From: Hydractinia symbiolongicarpus
Lineage: Eukaryota > Cnidaria > Hydrozoa > Anthoathecata > Hydractiniidae
Assembly: GCF_029227915.1 (NCBI RefSeq)
Contig: NC_079887.1
Span: 22,131,650-22,195,649 of the forward strand
DNA: 64,000 bases
Direction: 5' to 3'
Positions 41,203-55,199 of this stretch are shown piece by piece (position 1 is the first letter of the stretch; each line of letters opens with the position of its first letter). The notes under the pieces were generated by a model that searched no databases, had not been told where the DNA came from, and worked only from the letters and a program-made list of their open reading frames with translations. A program made the position numbers and the translations under genes.

Positions 41203-43259
41203 CCTTCTGTGACATAAAATAGTTTTGTATTGTTTTCAATTTCATATTAAATTTAAATTTTTATTATCTTTGCTCTTTGATAAGATTGTATAAGCCCTAT
41301 ATGTTTACTCACAAAATTTGATTGTAAACCGACATGCAGATCCCAGTTACGAGTTCGTCAGCAAAAAATTAAGAGGCCTGGGACGAGCAAACAAGTGTCA
41401 TTTTGGCAAAAAAATTATGTTAATCAATTAACCTTTATAATATCTATGCCTTGATAAAGTTTGAATGCACATCCCTTAACAGGTCTAAAATTACTGATGA
41501 AAGAAAATGTCCAAAGTTGCTATTACTGAAATATGACATCATAATTCATGCATCATAATTAAATCTGAAATTCTTTAAATGTGAATATCTTGAGAACGAA
41601 AAGAGCTTTTTAAACAAAATTAAAAAGACTTGTTAGCTAGCTTTTTAAGCTCTATAATATAAGTCCAACATCATTTTATACCTCCGATTCCCTTTAAGAC
41701 CTACAACCCTGGACATAATATGTAGGGTCCGTTTTAGTCCGTTTTTAAGTTCTTTCTTGAAGGAAAAACAGCATCACAAGCTGCAAAAGTTTTACTATGG
41801 TAAAAGTGTAGGTCGAGTAACCAACATCGAAAATGCGCCAGCTGCATCTTTCGCAATGCCCGCATTATGTAACCATCCGCTGCACGACCCGGGAAGATCA
41901 GAAATGTGATCAAAAGAAACTTGCTGACGTCAGAAAAAGTATCACTCTTTAATAAATTAGATTTCACCAAAAACTCAAGTCCGGTCTGAACATAAATAGG
42001 TAAATTGTGACAAATTCGGAACAACAGGGTGGATCAGGGGAGCTGGAATTCCTTAAATGGTTCTGAATTTTATTTAATTCTGAAATGTGTTTGGTACCGC
42101 AAATATATTTTTTTAATGTTTGTTTCGGAAATGTTCTTAAAGTTACAATTTTTGACAAGCAAATCTTAGGTTACCTGAAAAATATAATTTGATATTTGCA
42201 GGCCTCTGCTTGTTCGCTTCTGTGGTCCATGTTCTTGAGAATGTACAAATGTTCTTTCGGCCACAAATCACATTCTCGTCTCTACCTTAAAAACTAGGGA
42301 CGAGAGTGCCTACGTCAGATACAGCGCGGTTAATGTGTGTTCTATCTACATGAATCCTTGCGTGATTTCTATTGTCCTGGAAGTTAAGTATACTACGAAT
42401 AATATAGCGGACACCAATTTACTAAAAAAAAACACAATTCAGTAACCATTCCTGTTTATAACCACGTTGTCTACCTTTCAAATGGGAATTATTTAGACTT
42501 ATTGTGATCAAGGAAAAACAATCATACGAAAGATTTACTTCGTCATTTACAAAACTAAAACCTTGTACTCTCGAGTGCCAAATAAACGCTCCCCCACACA
42601 TCGAAGGAACTGCATATACAGTACATTAAATCGGTATAGGGAGTCATGTAATGAAACATGATATTAAACATGTTTTACTGTTTTGTTTTTACATTTTAAC
42701 TGTGTGTTATATTTTTAATATATCTGCATGCTGGAGGTAAAATTTACGAAAAACAAATACATTTTTAATCTATCCACCCCCTCCTTTTTATTAGGACCCC
42801 CCCCCCCCTATTTATACTTTTTCAAAAACGCAAGACTTCACGGGACTGGAAGGGTTAAATGATTATCAGGATCTTTTGAGATGAGTGTGAAGATGGCTAT
42901 TTTATCCTGATCAATAAATATAAAAAGATTCCGACATATTATTTTTAAATGGAGGTTCCTTCACGGCTGTCTTATACTACAGCCTTCTACTTTTTAAATT
43001 ATTAATTTTTTAATGGAATTCTCCGTTTAAGTTATTCATACCGTATTTTACCAGGGCCTTCTCGAAATAGGGGACAAAAGTAAGGATATTTAAAAGAGGT
43101 TTTTCGCCATTATTTAAGGAGGATTGAATTTTTTTTTTAAGAACACGTTATGTGAGGGGTAAAAATATCTTAGGTGAAGTTAAAATTAGGCACAAATACT
43201 TAATTTTTTTAAATAATACATAAAAAAAAATACAAAAAATTTCTTTTGAAGTTGACAAT
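41203..43259. other. Convergent intergenic region between COQ5 and RMND1
   Basis: Contains the 3' ends of both genes (ATTAAA at 41246 is a weak COQ5 poly(A) signal), a C-homopolymer near 42800, and a possible piggyBac-type end in inverted orientation (CACGGGACTGGAAGGGTTAA ending 42858). A CTCGTCTCTA...TAGGGACGAG hairpin lies near 42270-42305. No exon is supported. Confidence 0.5.
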
Positions 43260-46200
43260 CTATAAGTACTTCTCGCCAAGTCGAATGACCTCAAATAAGA
43301 TCTAAACGAATAAATCGATATAAAAGTTAAAAACCAACTTGTGCGTAGATTTTCAAAAGTCATACCGAAAACCTTCGTAACAACTCCCGATTCAGACAAT
43401 CAGTTGGCAGTTTTCAAGATGTGCGTGGTTGGGAGAGATATAAAAATATTTGCTGATAATTATCCATAAATATTTTACCCAGTAGTGCAAAAATTACTGC
43501 ACGTCGTGTGTCCGTATATTTTCTGCACCGGGGGAGGAGTGCTATAAAAGACCACGTGTTCTTACCTCGATAGCAATTAGCACGATAATCATCCATTCTA
43601 AACGATGTGAATGTTCATCGTTCAAGTGACTACGCAACATTTCAACTAACTCGGTGCATAAATTCAGTTTTTCATTCATCACCTAAAAATATTTCACATA
43701 GATTTCGTTACTAAAATCAGTAAATTCCAAATGGCTTTCACAAACGTACTACTAATTGTGGAAGAAATGATAGCCGATGTAAAACTTGCGAATCGGACTT
43801 GTAAAATTGCGAAAATAAGTAAAAAATATATCGTGTTGATTAAATGTAATGGCTGAATTGTATTTTACATGGGAATTGCAACTAATTGTCGGCGATTCCA
43901 CGACGATCCAAAGGTATAAATTTCGCTTTCTATTGTTGCGCTGTTTTCCTTTCAGAAGCACTTTGTCCACAATTACAAAGATACGATGATAGTAAAGAAT
44001 CGTTTCGGGAGAAATCGTTACTCAAAATCGTTGAATATACAAAAAAAAAACATTATTATACACGTTGCACAAAATTTTCTTGACTGATAAAGAAATACGA
44101 GCATGGTCATACGTACGAAAATAAATCATACCTTAGTTCTTTTCGAAATTTCTAAGTAAGTGCATGTCTTGAGATATAACATTTCTAAATCTTCTCTATC
44201 CCAATAAAAATCCGGAACAGCAAGAACATCTGAATATAAATTGATTTGGTGTCTAAAAATATTTGTATGTCATCACAAGACGTCCCGTGATAATGTTCAT
44301 TCTGTACATTCTGCATATTTAACGCAAACCAAGGCTAGAGGGTTCACCAGTGATTATTTTAGCACTGATGTTGTAAATAGTCTTAAGGAGGTTTTGCGCG
44401 GCTTAAAATTTACGAAAAGTTGAAAAATTGGAATTTTGCGATTGGCGAGAATTTTTACATTTCGCGAGAATTTCTATATTTCGCAAGAATTACTTTTCGC
44501 GTTAAAGCTAGGTTTATCTGCTTTTTAATAACCGAATAGAGAAATCACATGTTTTTTTATAAGTAATTAAAATTCCAAATAACAAAAAGATTTATTGGAA
44601 TATGCTTATGAAAATCGCATGATCAAGCTCAAAATGTTTATTTAAAAAAAAATAATACATTTGTATTTTGAACATGAGTAATTACAACACATATTGGTTA
44701 ATTCAGACAGACAGGCAGACAGGCAGACAGACAGGCAGATAGACAGACAAAATATAGATATTTCGAACAGACGGAAGTGATAAACTGGCGAAAACTGTTT
44801 ATTTCGTCACTCTGTCATTACATTTTATTTATTCACAACGTGGAATAATTTGCTGTCGTGTACAATGAAAAATTACATAAAACGAGTTATTTTATTACCT
44901 CAACGTCAACAGCTCTCCAATCTTCTGTAGAACTTCGCGTCTCGTCATAGCCACTTTATATCCACGTTTTAAAATCTATTTAAACAAAATAGATTGAACT
45001 TATTGGACCCTTTTTACGTTAGTACGGCATTTAATGGACGTCAGTTGTGTTGACGCAGTATTGTTAGTTTACGAAAACTGTTTTCTGTTATTTCCTATGT
45101 CGTTCAAACATGGCCCTGTTAATTCTTTTTTTGCAACTGAATACAGGCTCTTCAATGTCAAAATAGATTCCGAGAAGTAAAAACTGCGAAATTTTATCTC
45201 CCCAAATTTAAATATCTTAATTTTCGGATTGCCAAAAAAAGTTTTTCCTCTCACGCTCAAAATCGTAAAAAGAAATTTTTTGTTTTGTTTATTTCTAATT
45301 ATGTCAACGGGAAAATCTTCCCTCGAAAAATATAGAAGACTTGCATAGGTTTACAAATGTTGAAGATAGTTTTTGCTCTTTTTATGAATTGGCCCTCGAT
45401 GGCACAAAATGCAACGAAAAAAATAAAGTTACCTCAGGAATATATCTTAATGAAACAGAAAACTTTTCGAGCGCTAACTCCCACATATCCAGTTTTACTA
45501 CAAAAACGAAGCATCATAACATTGATCACAAGTTAAAACAACTGTTCATGTAGCAAGGACATAAAATATAGAAAAATAAATACACAAAATCGACAAATAT
45601 ATTAATACATGTCATCCCAATTATAATCGTACTAATCCGCATTTTTTTAAAGTTAACATGAAGTAGCCTTTTGCTAAGTTTAATATGCGCGAAATTAGAG
45701 GACTGTTGCACGAATTTTTAAAACATTTTATAACGACATTTTGTGAGATCAGTAATTTTAGACCTGCTAAGGGTACGTACTCGATCTCTAATGTATAAAT
45801 AATATAGAGGAAAATTGATTAAATAAAAAAAATATTTTGCTTGCTTATCCCAGGCCTCCTAAAGTTTCCATGAGTTCAATAAGTTAGAATCCCTAGCCCT
45901 ACTCCCATCCTCTGATTGACAGAACACTGACTTGACGTACCAGATAAAGCCATAGCATTAGAAAAAGCCAACTTTTCCAAGACATGCTCATTGTCTGTCT
46001 TCTCGCCAGAACTTAACAATATGTCACCATTCAGTAACGAGGTCTTTCCGCTGCGAAGGAAAAAAACAAGCTATACGCCAAAGTCGTACATAAGTACACA
46101 CACAGAGAGAAATCCTGGAAGAGGGGGTGTTTAAGGAGAGGGTTGGTAATATGTTCCAAGTCGATAGTTTGAAAGTGTGTTAAATTGAAGTGTGTGGATT

Positions 46201-49154
46201 TTCATAAGGAGTTTTTAGTGTTAACCCTATAATTAGTTAACAGGAATACTCAACTTGATGTAGTTATCAAGGCATACTCACTTACTCAGCTTGTATATAA
46301 TTAAGTTGTTCATATTCTTCTTCGATGATAGATGGTTCATATGAACCTCTCTCATGTTCTTTTAAAACATCTCGAACACATGCTATCTAAAAATAAGTTT
46401 GCCTGTCTACAACTAAAAAAAAGCTGGAAGATAGCCGTAAGTTTTTAATTAGCAATCTATACTGTTACCGACTGCTGGCCTTATGGTAGAGCGTTCGCCT
46501 CCTGTGCGGAAGGTCTTGGGTGCAAACCCGACCTAGTCATGCTAGAGGATATGTGAAAATGTGAATCGGTCCTTTTTGTTTAACATTTAGCATGTGAATA
46601 GGATTGATATCTTGGGCGGTTGTCTAGTGAAGCAGTTGTTGTGCTTGCAGGCCTTCCGTAGCTCAAATGGGATCTTTAAATACAATAGGACCCTTTCACA
46701 GGACCCTCATTGATAACAGTTCTATTAGGAACTGAAGAAGCTATTAATAATGATTAATGTGCTATAAAATAATCAAAAATTGGAGCATAGTCTCGTAACT
46801 AATGATACATTCTCTTTATCAATCTTTTTGATCAATATTTTTGATGGTGTTAAAACGTCAGAAAAAATTGAGGAAATCATTAGTTTTGTACAGTATTTTG
46901 CGCTGATTTAATCACAACAAAAGCAACGCAATTTAGGAAAAAAAAAAACTCTGGTTATGTTTTTACGTTGTCATGAATTACCTTAACACCCGATTACCCG
47001 ATTCACACAACTTATTTGTACATTTAAAGAAATTTCGAGAGTGATAACAAAGTTTCTCCCAGTATACTAAGGCTTTTGGATGTTACATCACTCATACTGA
47101 CAATTTCTGGACAAACAAGCAAGACTCAATGCTAAGTTACTGTATCTTTTTTACTTGTTCCGTTAGGATGGTGTCAAAATCAAACTTTTAAACACATTTT
47201 CATTATATCGAACTTGAATGAATTATAACACAATGTAAGTCTCGAAAAATATTGGTGTTTTTATAATTCCTGTTGCCTCGTCTCTTTTTTTAACTTTAGG
47301 CTGGATTTTCAAGGATTTCAGCTTCAAACTTGTGAATATTTTAAGGAAAAAGTTTCCCCTTTAGATTAAACTTTGTCTTGAATTTTTCCCTTTAAAATAA
47401 TATTTTTTTTAGTATCTTATCGTTTTGTTATTATTAAAAATATATTTGAATTATAATCTTACAAGTTTGAAATTCATCGAGTCAGCTTTCTAAGCCCCCA
47501 TTTCTGGTAAATAATCCACGTGGCTTAATCAGTGTACAACAGTAGCGAAATACGAAACGAAAAACAAATAATGCATGACATCCCACTAACCTCTTGTTCG
47601 GTTATATTCCAACATACAAAAGCTCCCAAGCGTCTGAAAAAAAACAAATAAAAATAACAACATTTTAAAGCACATTTGAAAAGAAGTTTGAAGTTACCAA
47701 AACATTTGAAAACCAACGAAGAATTAATTTGACATTATTGAAAATATAAATTTATCTGACGAAATATTACCTAAATAAAAAGATATCTCCTTTCTGTTCA
47801 TCGGCATATTGTGATTTTGATATGTGCAACACATCCGAAGCATCTGAAACAGAAATTAACAGAAGTCTAATCATTCTCATAAAAACTTTGGACAATTTTT
47901 AAAATAAAAGAAGACTATGCTCAAAAACTAAAAACAGCTTATACTAGTAAGAATGTTATATGCAAGAAGCACCTTGAAGAACTAAGAGGCCTCATGACTA
48001 TATTATATATACAGCTGTCTCTCTTTCACGCAAAATAGTACCGCGAGTAGCAAGACACACCCAATGCGGTATAAAAGAAACGAGCGAACCCGATTTTTCC
48101 ACGGGCCACAGACTATTCATTTAAAAAAGGAGAAATATTTTACATTTAAAAATTCAGACAAGTCATCGTAAGTGGAACTAGTGAGTGTGCTCTCAGAAGA
48201 TCAAAAATTTCGACAATTTAATGATAATTTAAAATTAACTCGTAGACTGGCTACGACTATCATGTAATTTTTTTGTTTAAAAAAAATGTGCTTTTCAAAA
48301 TATTGGTATCGGTCACCATATCACAAAGCTAAGTTTTAAGTTTCAAACAATGAACTAAATAATTTAAGAACTGTCTTGCTCATGTTAGAAATGATTGGAC
48401 GATAAACAACAAATATGTTATCCTTAATTGAGAACCAGATCCAAAAGTAAGGTTTTAAAAAAAATCTCAACAAGGGACAAAAACATCTTTGTTTACCATT
48501 AGGTAAAATACCGATGGAGTATTTGTCATGAACAGTAGTGAAATATTTTCGTATTTCTTCGAGATTGTATGATTCCCCAGTGCAATAAGCTGTACACGTT
48601 TTAAAATTCTAAAGAAACAGATTACATGTGTATTATCTCTCAACATAATTTCTAAATGTTTTCCAGGGATATATTAAGATTAACATTGTACATTTTATAG
48701 GCTATCAATTATTTTGGAAAAATATAACTTGAGAAGATTTCTTCCAGTAATTTCGAAAAAGTCATTAGATATCATGCAAAATGATAATTTGATGTTGGAT
48801 TTAATAAGAAGACATAACCCACTAGCCATCTTGGAGATCTTAACCTGTTAGTACATATATTATTTGAACAAGATTAACATACAGATCTCCCATAGCTGAG
48901 TACTTGATTAAAAACTTCAGTCAGACAAAAAAAAGTTTGAAACTTACATTTGTGTCAAGCTGCGTATTAGTGCTCTGTTTAATTCTTGATCTTCTGAGTA
49001 TATCTGTAAGAAGAGGTTTGTGTGTTGAAAATGATCTTCTGAGTGGATTGGCAAAAACAGGGTTGGGTAAAAATATTTTTTGATTCTTTAAACAATAAAA
49101 ACAAATGTTGATTAACCTCATATTCTTATTTACGTCCTGTAAAATAAAGTTCAT
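43260..49154 (-). CDS. RMND1: RMND1 (DUF155), mitochondrial translation support protein
   Basis: Eleven exons on the minus strand (49154-48948, 48608-48497, 47843-47771, 47633-47591, 46386-46286, 46050-45941, 45497-45433, 44975-44899, 44252-44132, 43682-43566, 43301-43260) join in phase to 355 codons (human 449). The N-terminus is mitochondrial-like ([13 protein letters not shown]..., then RRSFST). The DUF155 body shows [94 protein letters not shown] and [21 protein letters not shown] single membrane helix follows HSHRLEWMI, ending [11 protein letters not shown]. The family sits in the mitochondrial inner membrane and supports mitoribosomes. The start may be ATG 49154 or 49121; a splice acceptor between them (TTTTACAG) favours the second if a UTR exon exists. 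A SINE lies in intron 4. Confidence 0.93.
44703..44752. repeat. (CAGA/CAGG)n microsatellite
   Basis: Repeated CAGACAGG/CAGACAGA units in an RMND1 intron. Confidence 0.9.
46473..46757 (+). mobile_element. SINE copy B with complete tRNA-like head, in RMND1 intron 4
   Basis: The A box TTATGGTAGAGCG and B box GGGTGCAAACCCGACC are at normal spacing (46478-46535), then a body with the shared core at 46614-46693 (GGGCGGTTGTCTAGTGA...TGTGCTTGCAGG...GTAGCTCAAA...ATAGGACCC). It ends near GAAGCTATTAATAATGATT. Orientation is opposite to RMND1. It is the fullest of the three copies and fixes the family structure. Confidence 0.85.
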
Positions 49155-49882
49155 AAAAACAACAATGGCGGAAACTTTACATGAAGTTTTGAATCACTCC
49201 TGCTTGTTTTTTATTTTTTTTATTTTTAACACCAAATGAAATTAAGTATGTTGTTAGCTAATGACCAGTGAGAAAATAAAAAAATAGCAGCAGGTTGTTG
49301 AACAAATTTGTGGCAGAGGTGTAAAACCTACCCTAACAAAGCATAACCTGTGTAACCTACACTAGTAGTGCAGATCTAAACTGTTTATAAAAGTTCACTG
49401 AAGTCCGATGTGAACAATCCAAATACAATCAATAACAATAACTAATTTTTTCTTGTATAGAAATATTACAACAGCTATAAACATCAATTACCAAACTTAC
49501 AAATTCAATTTTAAATTAGACATGATTTAATAACATATAAATATAATATAGGCAACTAATATAATAATTATGCAATATAAAATACACATTTTCGTAAACT
49601 TTTTCATAAAAACAAAAACAAAGAACTTCTCATTATACAATAAGCATATTGCATTTAAAGTTTTGTTGATTTTATGTTAGTTTCATATTCCTATTCCAAA
49701 GACATAAGTTATCCACAATGCATAATCCTTGATAAATAAATTTTACAAATTTCAAAAATTATGATGTAATATTGTTCAATAAAATGTCTTGCTGATTCAA
49801 ACAAGAAGCAATCTGTCAGTAGTAAAAACATATCAGTCAAGCCGACTCTTAAATTTAGTGATAACTGGGTCAACAAGACTCT

Positions 49883-52800
49883 TTACTGCTCTCTTTCTAA
49901 CAAGTTTAGATCAGTAATCAATTCTTGCATTGCACTTTGTACCTAAAATAACAAATATATTTTTAAGTCAACATATAGTAATAAAAAACAAGGCAATAAA
50001 TCTGTTTTAAAAACTATTATTTTCCGAGATGTAAAGTGTACTTTTAGATGGGTACAAATTTCAGCTTCAGAAGTTTTTTGAATCTTATCAAGAAGTAATG
50101 TAGATCAACAAAAACAAATTCCATTGAGAAAAAGAAGAGAATTCTCATGAATTTCTCATGAAATAAGGACTAAAAAAGAAATAAATAAAAAGAGAAGGTT
50201 GATATGTTCTCACATGGACTGATAATATCCTTAAACAGACCAATATGTTCTTTTACATTAAACTGATATTTCCTTACACAACTTTACACAGCCTTACATG
50301 GCTGAAGATCACCATGCATGAGATAACAAGTTCACACAACGATGATGCCTTCTACAAATCAATGTTCTTACATGGAAGAAATCACCATACAAGAGTTATG
50401 ATTATAACAATCCTTTTAACAAATCAATATTCTCTTACCTCTCCTCTTGCATTCTGTGATAAAAATTTAAGTTTTTCGAGAGGTAACTAAAATATAAAAA
50501 TTGAAACATAAACATCCTATGAAAAATTAAAGGACTTAAACGAAATTTATTCTAGGATAAGGCCTTTTTTATTATGGTATTTTTTTCTACTGCTTATTAT
50601 TTACAACTACCACCATTTACTATTTCCTAGTTCCCTCAGAAAGCTTTCCAAATTAATTTCAAAAAAGAAATAAATTCATTCTTACTTACCACTTCAAAGA
50701 CAGCATGAATTGCTTCAACACATTCTGGTTCCAATACAATCGACTGAATAAATCTACACAAAAACATCTTCTAGTGAAAAAGATCTTGGCCTGTATACAC
50801 TAATAACAGGCCTAAAACTTATGTTAAACAAAAGAAGTTGATGACAAGTTTAAATCTTACCTAACAGCCTGCAGTCGGTTATCAGCACATTTATCACCTA
50901 AAATACACATAAATTTGAACCTAAGACTTGACAAGCTTGATGTATGCCTTGAACTTTAGAAAATGCTGCAAACAAATGTGAAGTCTGTAGAGTATACCTT
51001 CAATAGCTGCAGAAAAAATTTGAAATATTTCTTGCTTCGAACATAAGAACTTTAAACCCTTTTGGTTGATACTAAAAATGTATAGCAAAATAAAACGAGT
51101 GAAATAATGTTAAAATTTAAAATAGGAAAAAGGTAAAAATAAATAAATTATTGAACAAACCTTGTATTGTACAGTGTCCTTAAAATCAGATTTCTAAGTT
51201 TCATCCAAATGTTGTCTTTCATTGGTAAATCTGACAGAAGCACGATCAATGCGTTCAGCAATTCTTTACCGTGCTTACAAGAGATCAAATATTCACGACC
51301 ATATGCAGATGCTGTTATATTTGTGATGACCCCAACCAGTGCTAGCACGAATCTCTGCTCATCATTTGCTTTGTCTAACTTGGCAACATTGTCGCTAAAA
51401 GCTGCTGAAAAGCTTTCCAGTGTATAATATGCCAACTGAATGAATTCTGTACCACAATCCTTAAAAAATATTTAATTTGGTATCTAAATATGCAGGTCTG
51501 AGTTTTATCTTTTTATTTGCCTGCGTCAAAAAAGGATATAAATATGCGATAGGATTTTTGAAGTAATAACTGCCACAGAATTAATAACTGTAATGTTAAG
51601 TATTTATTATATGAAAATTTTCCGTCAAAATATTTGCCACAAATCAAATTAAAAGCTTGCAAAATGATTCTGTCATCATCATCATCCTCGGCTTAACGTC
51701 GGTTTTCCATGCTAGCATGGGTTGGACGGGGTATATTAATGACCCTCTTCCAATCTGATCTAGACTGTGTTAGGTCTAAACTCAACTTTCTCTGTATCAA
51801 GTCTGTCCTTATAACCTTCTGCCAAGTCTTTCTCGGTCTGCCTCTGGGCTTTGCCCCAGGAACTATCAAGTCTCTACACTTTCTTACCCAATTATCCTCC
51901 TCCATTCTTTCCAAGTGCCCAGCCAATTCAATCTTCTTATCTGGATAACATCTTTAATTCTACGGAGACTTAGCCTGCTTCTTAGCTCAACTGAACTCTT
52001 TCTGTCTCTCAGACTGGCGTTACACATCCACCTAACCATTCTCATATCATTCCTTTCTAAACGGTCAAGATCTTCCTGCTTCACTGCCCATGTCTCACTA
52101 CCGTACAACATAACACTTCTTACACAGGCCTCATACAACCTACCTTTTACCTCAATTGACAGGACTCTGCTAGTCAACAAAGGAAGTAACTCTCTGAACT
52201 TTTTCCAAGCAGAACCTATCCTGCAAGTAACACTTCTTCCAACACCCCCTTCATTGCCCAACATATCACCTAAGTAACAGAAGTTCTCAACTATCTCAAG
52301 CGAGCCACTGTTGTACATCATTAAAGCTGGAAATACTTCATTCTCTATAATCTCACCTTTGCAACGCTTGCATACAAACTGAATGTCAGCTCTTAACCTT
52401 CCACTAATACTACTGCACTTCTTATGTACCCAATGCTTGCAAGTCTGACAAAAAATTGAGTTACTACCAACCCCTTTCCTGCAAACTCCACAAGGCCACT
52501 TTCCAACTACAAGGTCACACTTGGCTGCAATGCTACTAATCATGACTTTAGACTTTGCTGTGTTTACCTTTAGCCCTTTCTCTTCTAGTCCTTTCTTCCA
52601 CTTCTCAAACTTTTTTACTAATTCTTCCATCGACTCTGCTATAAGAACCAAATCATCTGCATACAATAACTCCCATGGACATGGACAACCTGTTCTGAAC
52701 TCCATCGACAGCGCTTCTAAGACTAGAATAAACAACAAAGGACTAAGTACAGAACCCTGATGTACACCTACATTTACACTAAATTCATCACTAAGTGAAT

Positions 52801-55053
52801 CGTTAATCCTGACACGACTTCTAGCATTCCTGTACATAGACTGTACCATCGTAACTAGCCACTCATCCACACCTAATTTTCTCATAGCCCACCAAATAAC
52901 TTTACGTGGCACTCTATCAAAAGCTTTATCTAAATCTACAAAGGCAAAATAGAGATTCTTTCTCTTTCCTAAATACTTTTCCTGAAGCTGTCTGAGTAAA
53001 AATATTGAATCTGTAGTGCCACGCCCTGGAACAAAACCAAATTGCATCTTATCTATATCAATTCTTTCTCTAAGTAACTTATCAATCACTCTTTCAATAA
53101 CTTTCATTACTTGATCAACCAACTTCAAACCTCTATAGTTACCCCTTTCTAATGCATCACCCTTGCCCTTGAAACAATTCACTATTACACTCGACTGCCA
53201 CTCACTCGGAATAGCACCATTCTTTATAATCTGGTTAGCAAGACTTGTAATAAGCTTCATGTTTTAATATCATTTACGTATATCGTTTTAATATCATATA
53301 CAACTGCTGCTATAGGCAAAACGTGTCTGAAATATTAGCTTGTGTGATAATTTTTTATTTGAAGATAAAATACTAAATTTAGAATCTCTTTTTTCAACAT
53401 TTAAGTACATGAAACTAAGAATTGCCTGTTAAGTATGTCTTTAGCACGGAGGAAAGTGCAAAATCCATACTTTGTGATTTACAAATAACTAATTATTCAC
53501 TTGTTTATTTACAAGATAAAAATTAAAATATGTACATAACTCTGAGTTTTACGATGAGCGATCATCAGAGGTACGTACAAATAACTAATTATAAAGAATA
53601 ATGATTCAAACTAACATATTACAATAAAGTATGTATTGTTATAAAAATCTCTGGAAGCCGTTTAAAAAATAAGAGAAGCAGTTGTAAAAAAATACCCCGT
53701 TCAACATTGTATGTATGCTACCATCTTGTTGTGATACTCTCCATAACAACGCACAAGATGCACTGCCCAATTTTGCACAATATTCTGACTGTTCATTTGT
53801 AACTGCTGTTAATTCCGCAATTTGTTTCTAAATAACAGATATCCCGTTGTGAATTAGCTGTAATTTTTCTTGGGTTAACTTATTTTCTGTTGCTAAACTT
53901 ATTTCTGTGATGCTTATAGTATGGAGTGCAATAGGCTTTGACATAAATAGCAAATGGGAAAAGTAACAAAGAATGTTTTATTTCACTTACCCTAAGCTCC
54001 ATATTTTCCTAGAAAAACAAATCACAGTAGTCATATAACAAAACAGATAGATATTCAAGATAAAAAAGAAAGGAAAAACCAAATCCAAATACATATAACA
54101 TTTTAGAACTTGTGAACCTAGTTTGTGGCATGAGATGTTGCCAATAATCATAGTTACATTCCCTTTTATATTACTTTATCTGGTACTATTGCTGAGAAAA
54201 AGTCTAAATATGTATGAAAACAGGTCTCTTACAAACCATTTATAATCACTGATTCACTTGCACCTGTTTTTCTCTTTCAACTTCACTAAGAAGACACTCG
54301 TAACGTTTCTTTGTTATCAGAACTTCTCTTTCTAAACTTGTCTTTTCTGAATTAACTTTATGTATTTCTAAGTATAACAAATAGAATAATAAATAAATAT
54401 AACCAAATTCCACGTTCCTATCTAACATTTCTCATGCACCTACACAACAATAATTCTAACTCGACTCTGTGATGTATATAAAAATAAAGGTATTCAAAAA
54501 TATTTGATTTAAATACAATTTATTTGACATACAAAAGCCTTATTTTGTGTATTCTTTGAAAAGACAAAAGTTCTCACCTATATCTTTTTCCTTTAACTTT
54601 AACGGTGCATTAAGTAATTCTTTATTCAGCGTCTAAAACAAGACCAAAAAAATGTGAAGCACATTTTATAAAATTCTTATAAAAATAAAAAATTGAGGTT
54701 ATAAATACCTTAGGTAACACATCACGCATCATTTTGATTTCTTTAGTTAATCTATGCAAATCAGCTTGCTGAATAAGAAAATATTTTTTCTGCAAATCCT
54801 TGATCTTTGCCTATGGATGAAGATGAATCGTTTGAATTCATACTAAATAACATCTCATTTAATTTGTAGGACGCTTTTTTTACAATAAGGGTAAAAAAGT
54901 TGGTAAAAAATAATAAGGATTTTAAGATGACTTCATCATCATCGTCATTCTCAAAAATGATGTTAACCTTATATTGTAGAGTTTTTTTATTCCCAATATT
55001 AAATATAAAAATTCTGACAATAAATTTTACCTGCATACCTTATTCCATGACAT
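49883..55053 (-). CDS. HSF2BP: HSF2BP / MEILB2, meiotic BRCA2-binding armadillo-like protein
   Basis: Minus-strand exons 54768-54709, 54632-54578, 54367-54264, 54008-53991 (an 18-nt micro-exon, ENMELR), 53827-53696, 51459-51161, 51071-50998, 50897-50861, 50753-50690 and 49942-49883 are all phase-consistent. The first coding exon is uncertain: 55053-55039 (MSWNK, donor GTATGC) would make 305 codons (human 334), but an acceptor further upstream of 54768 is possible. The N-terminus is coiled-coil (ADLHRLTKEIKMMRDVLPK). The C-terminal half matches the family's armadillo-like domain: EYCAKLGSASCALLW, LVGVITNITASAYGREYL, SINQKGLKFLCSKQEIF, FIQSIVLEPECVEAIHAVFE and LQELxxDL-like end AMQELITDLNLLE. 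In mammals it brings BRCA2 to meiotic breaks. A LINE fills the intron 53695-51460. Confidence 0.9.
51672..53262 (-). mobile_element. RTE-like LINE copy 3 (5'-truncated), in an HSF2BP intron, sense orientation
   Basis: The most intact of the four copies. One 458-codon frame (53260-51884) runs from the middle of the reverse transcriptase through [21 protein letters not shown] and [14 protein letters not shown]. It goes on through the cysteine-rich module ([25 protein letters not shown]) and the [17 protein letters not shown] block. A frameshift near 51910 separates the last ~75 codons (51926-51693). The 3' end on the minus strand is (GAT)n at 51672-51686. The endonuclease and the N-terminal reverse transcriptase are missing, so it is dead. 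Confidence 0.9.
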
Positions 55054-55199
55054 TAAGGAGGCACAAAAGGAAATTAAGAAAAAAGGAATAATTTAATGCA
55101 ATTTAGGTGAACGCAATTATAAAAAGCATTCAAATAAACCAAACACAGGAAATAAGTTATCTTTGAGAATGGGTTTACTTTTTTTTAATTTTGAAACCT

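Noticed and set aside
41734-42158. Overlapping minus-strand frames near COQ5
   Set aside because: No domain, no splice structure and inconsistent frames.
45069-45260. Minus-strand frame considered as the missing RMND1 exon
   Set aside because: The exon at 45497-45433 ([21 protein letters not shown]) matches the family, splice sites and phase much better.
46473-46540. Genuine tRNA gene
   Set aside because: A and B boxes are present but the acceptor arms do not pair and a SINE body follows.
54769-55036. Continuous minus-strand frame as the HSF2BP N-terminus (MNSNDSSSSIGK...)
   Set aside because: It is in a different frame from the exon at 54768 and runs into a stop.
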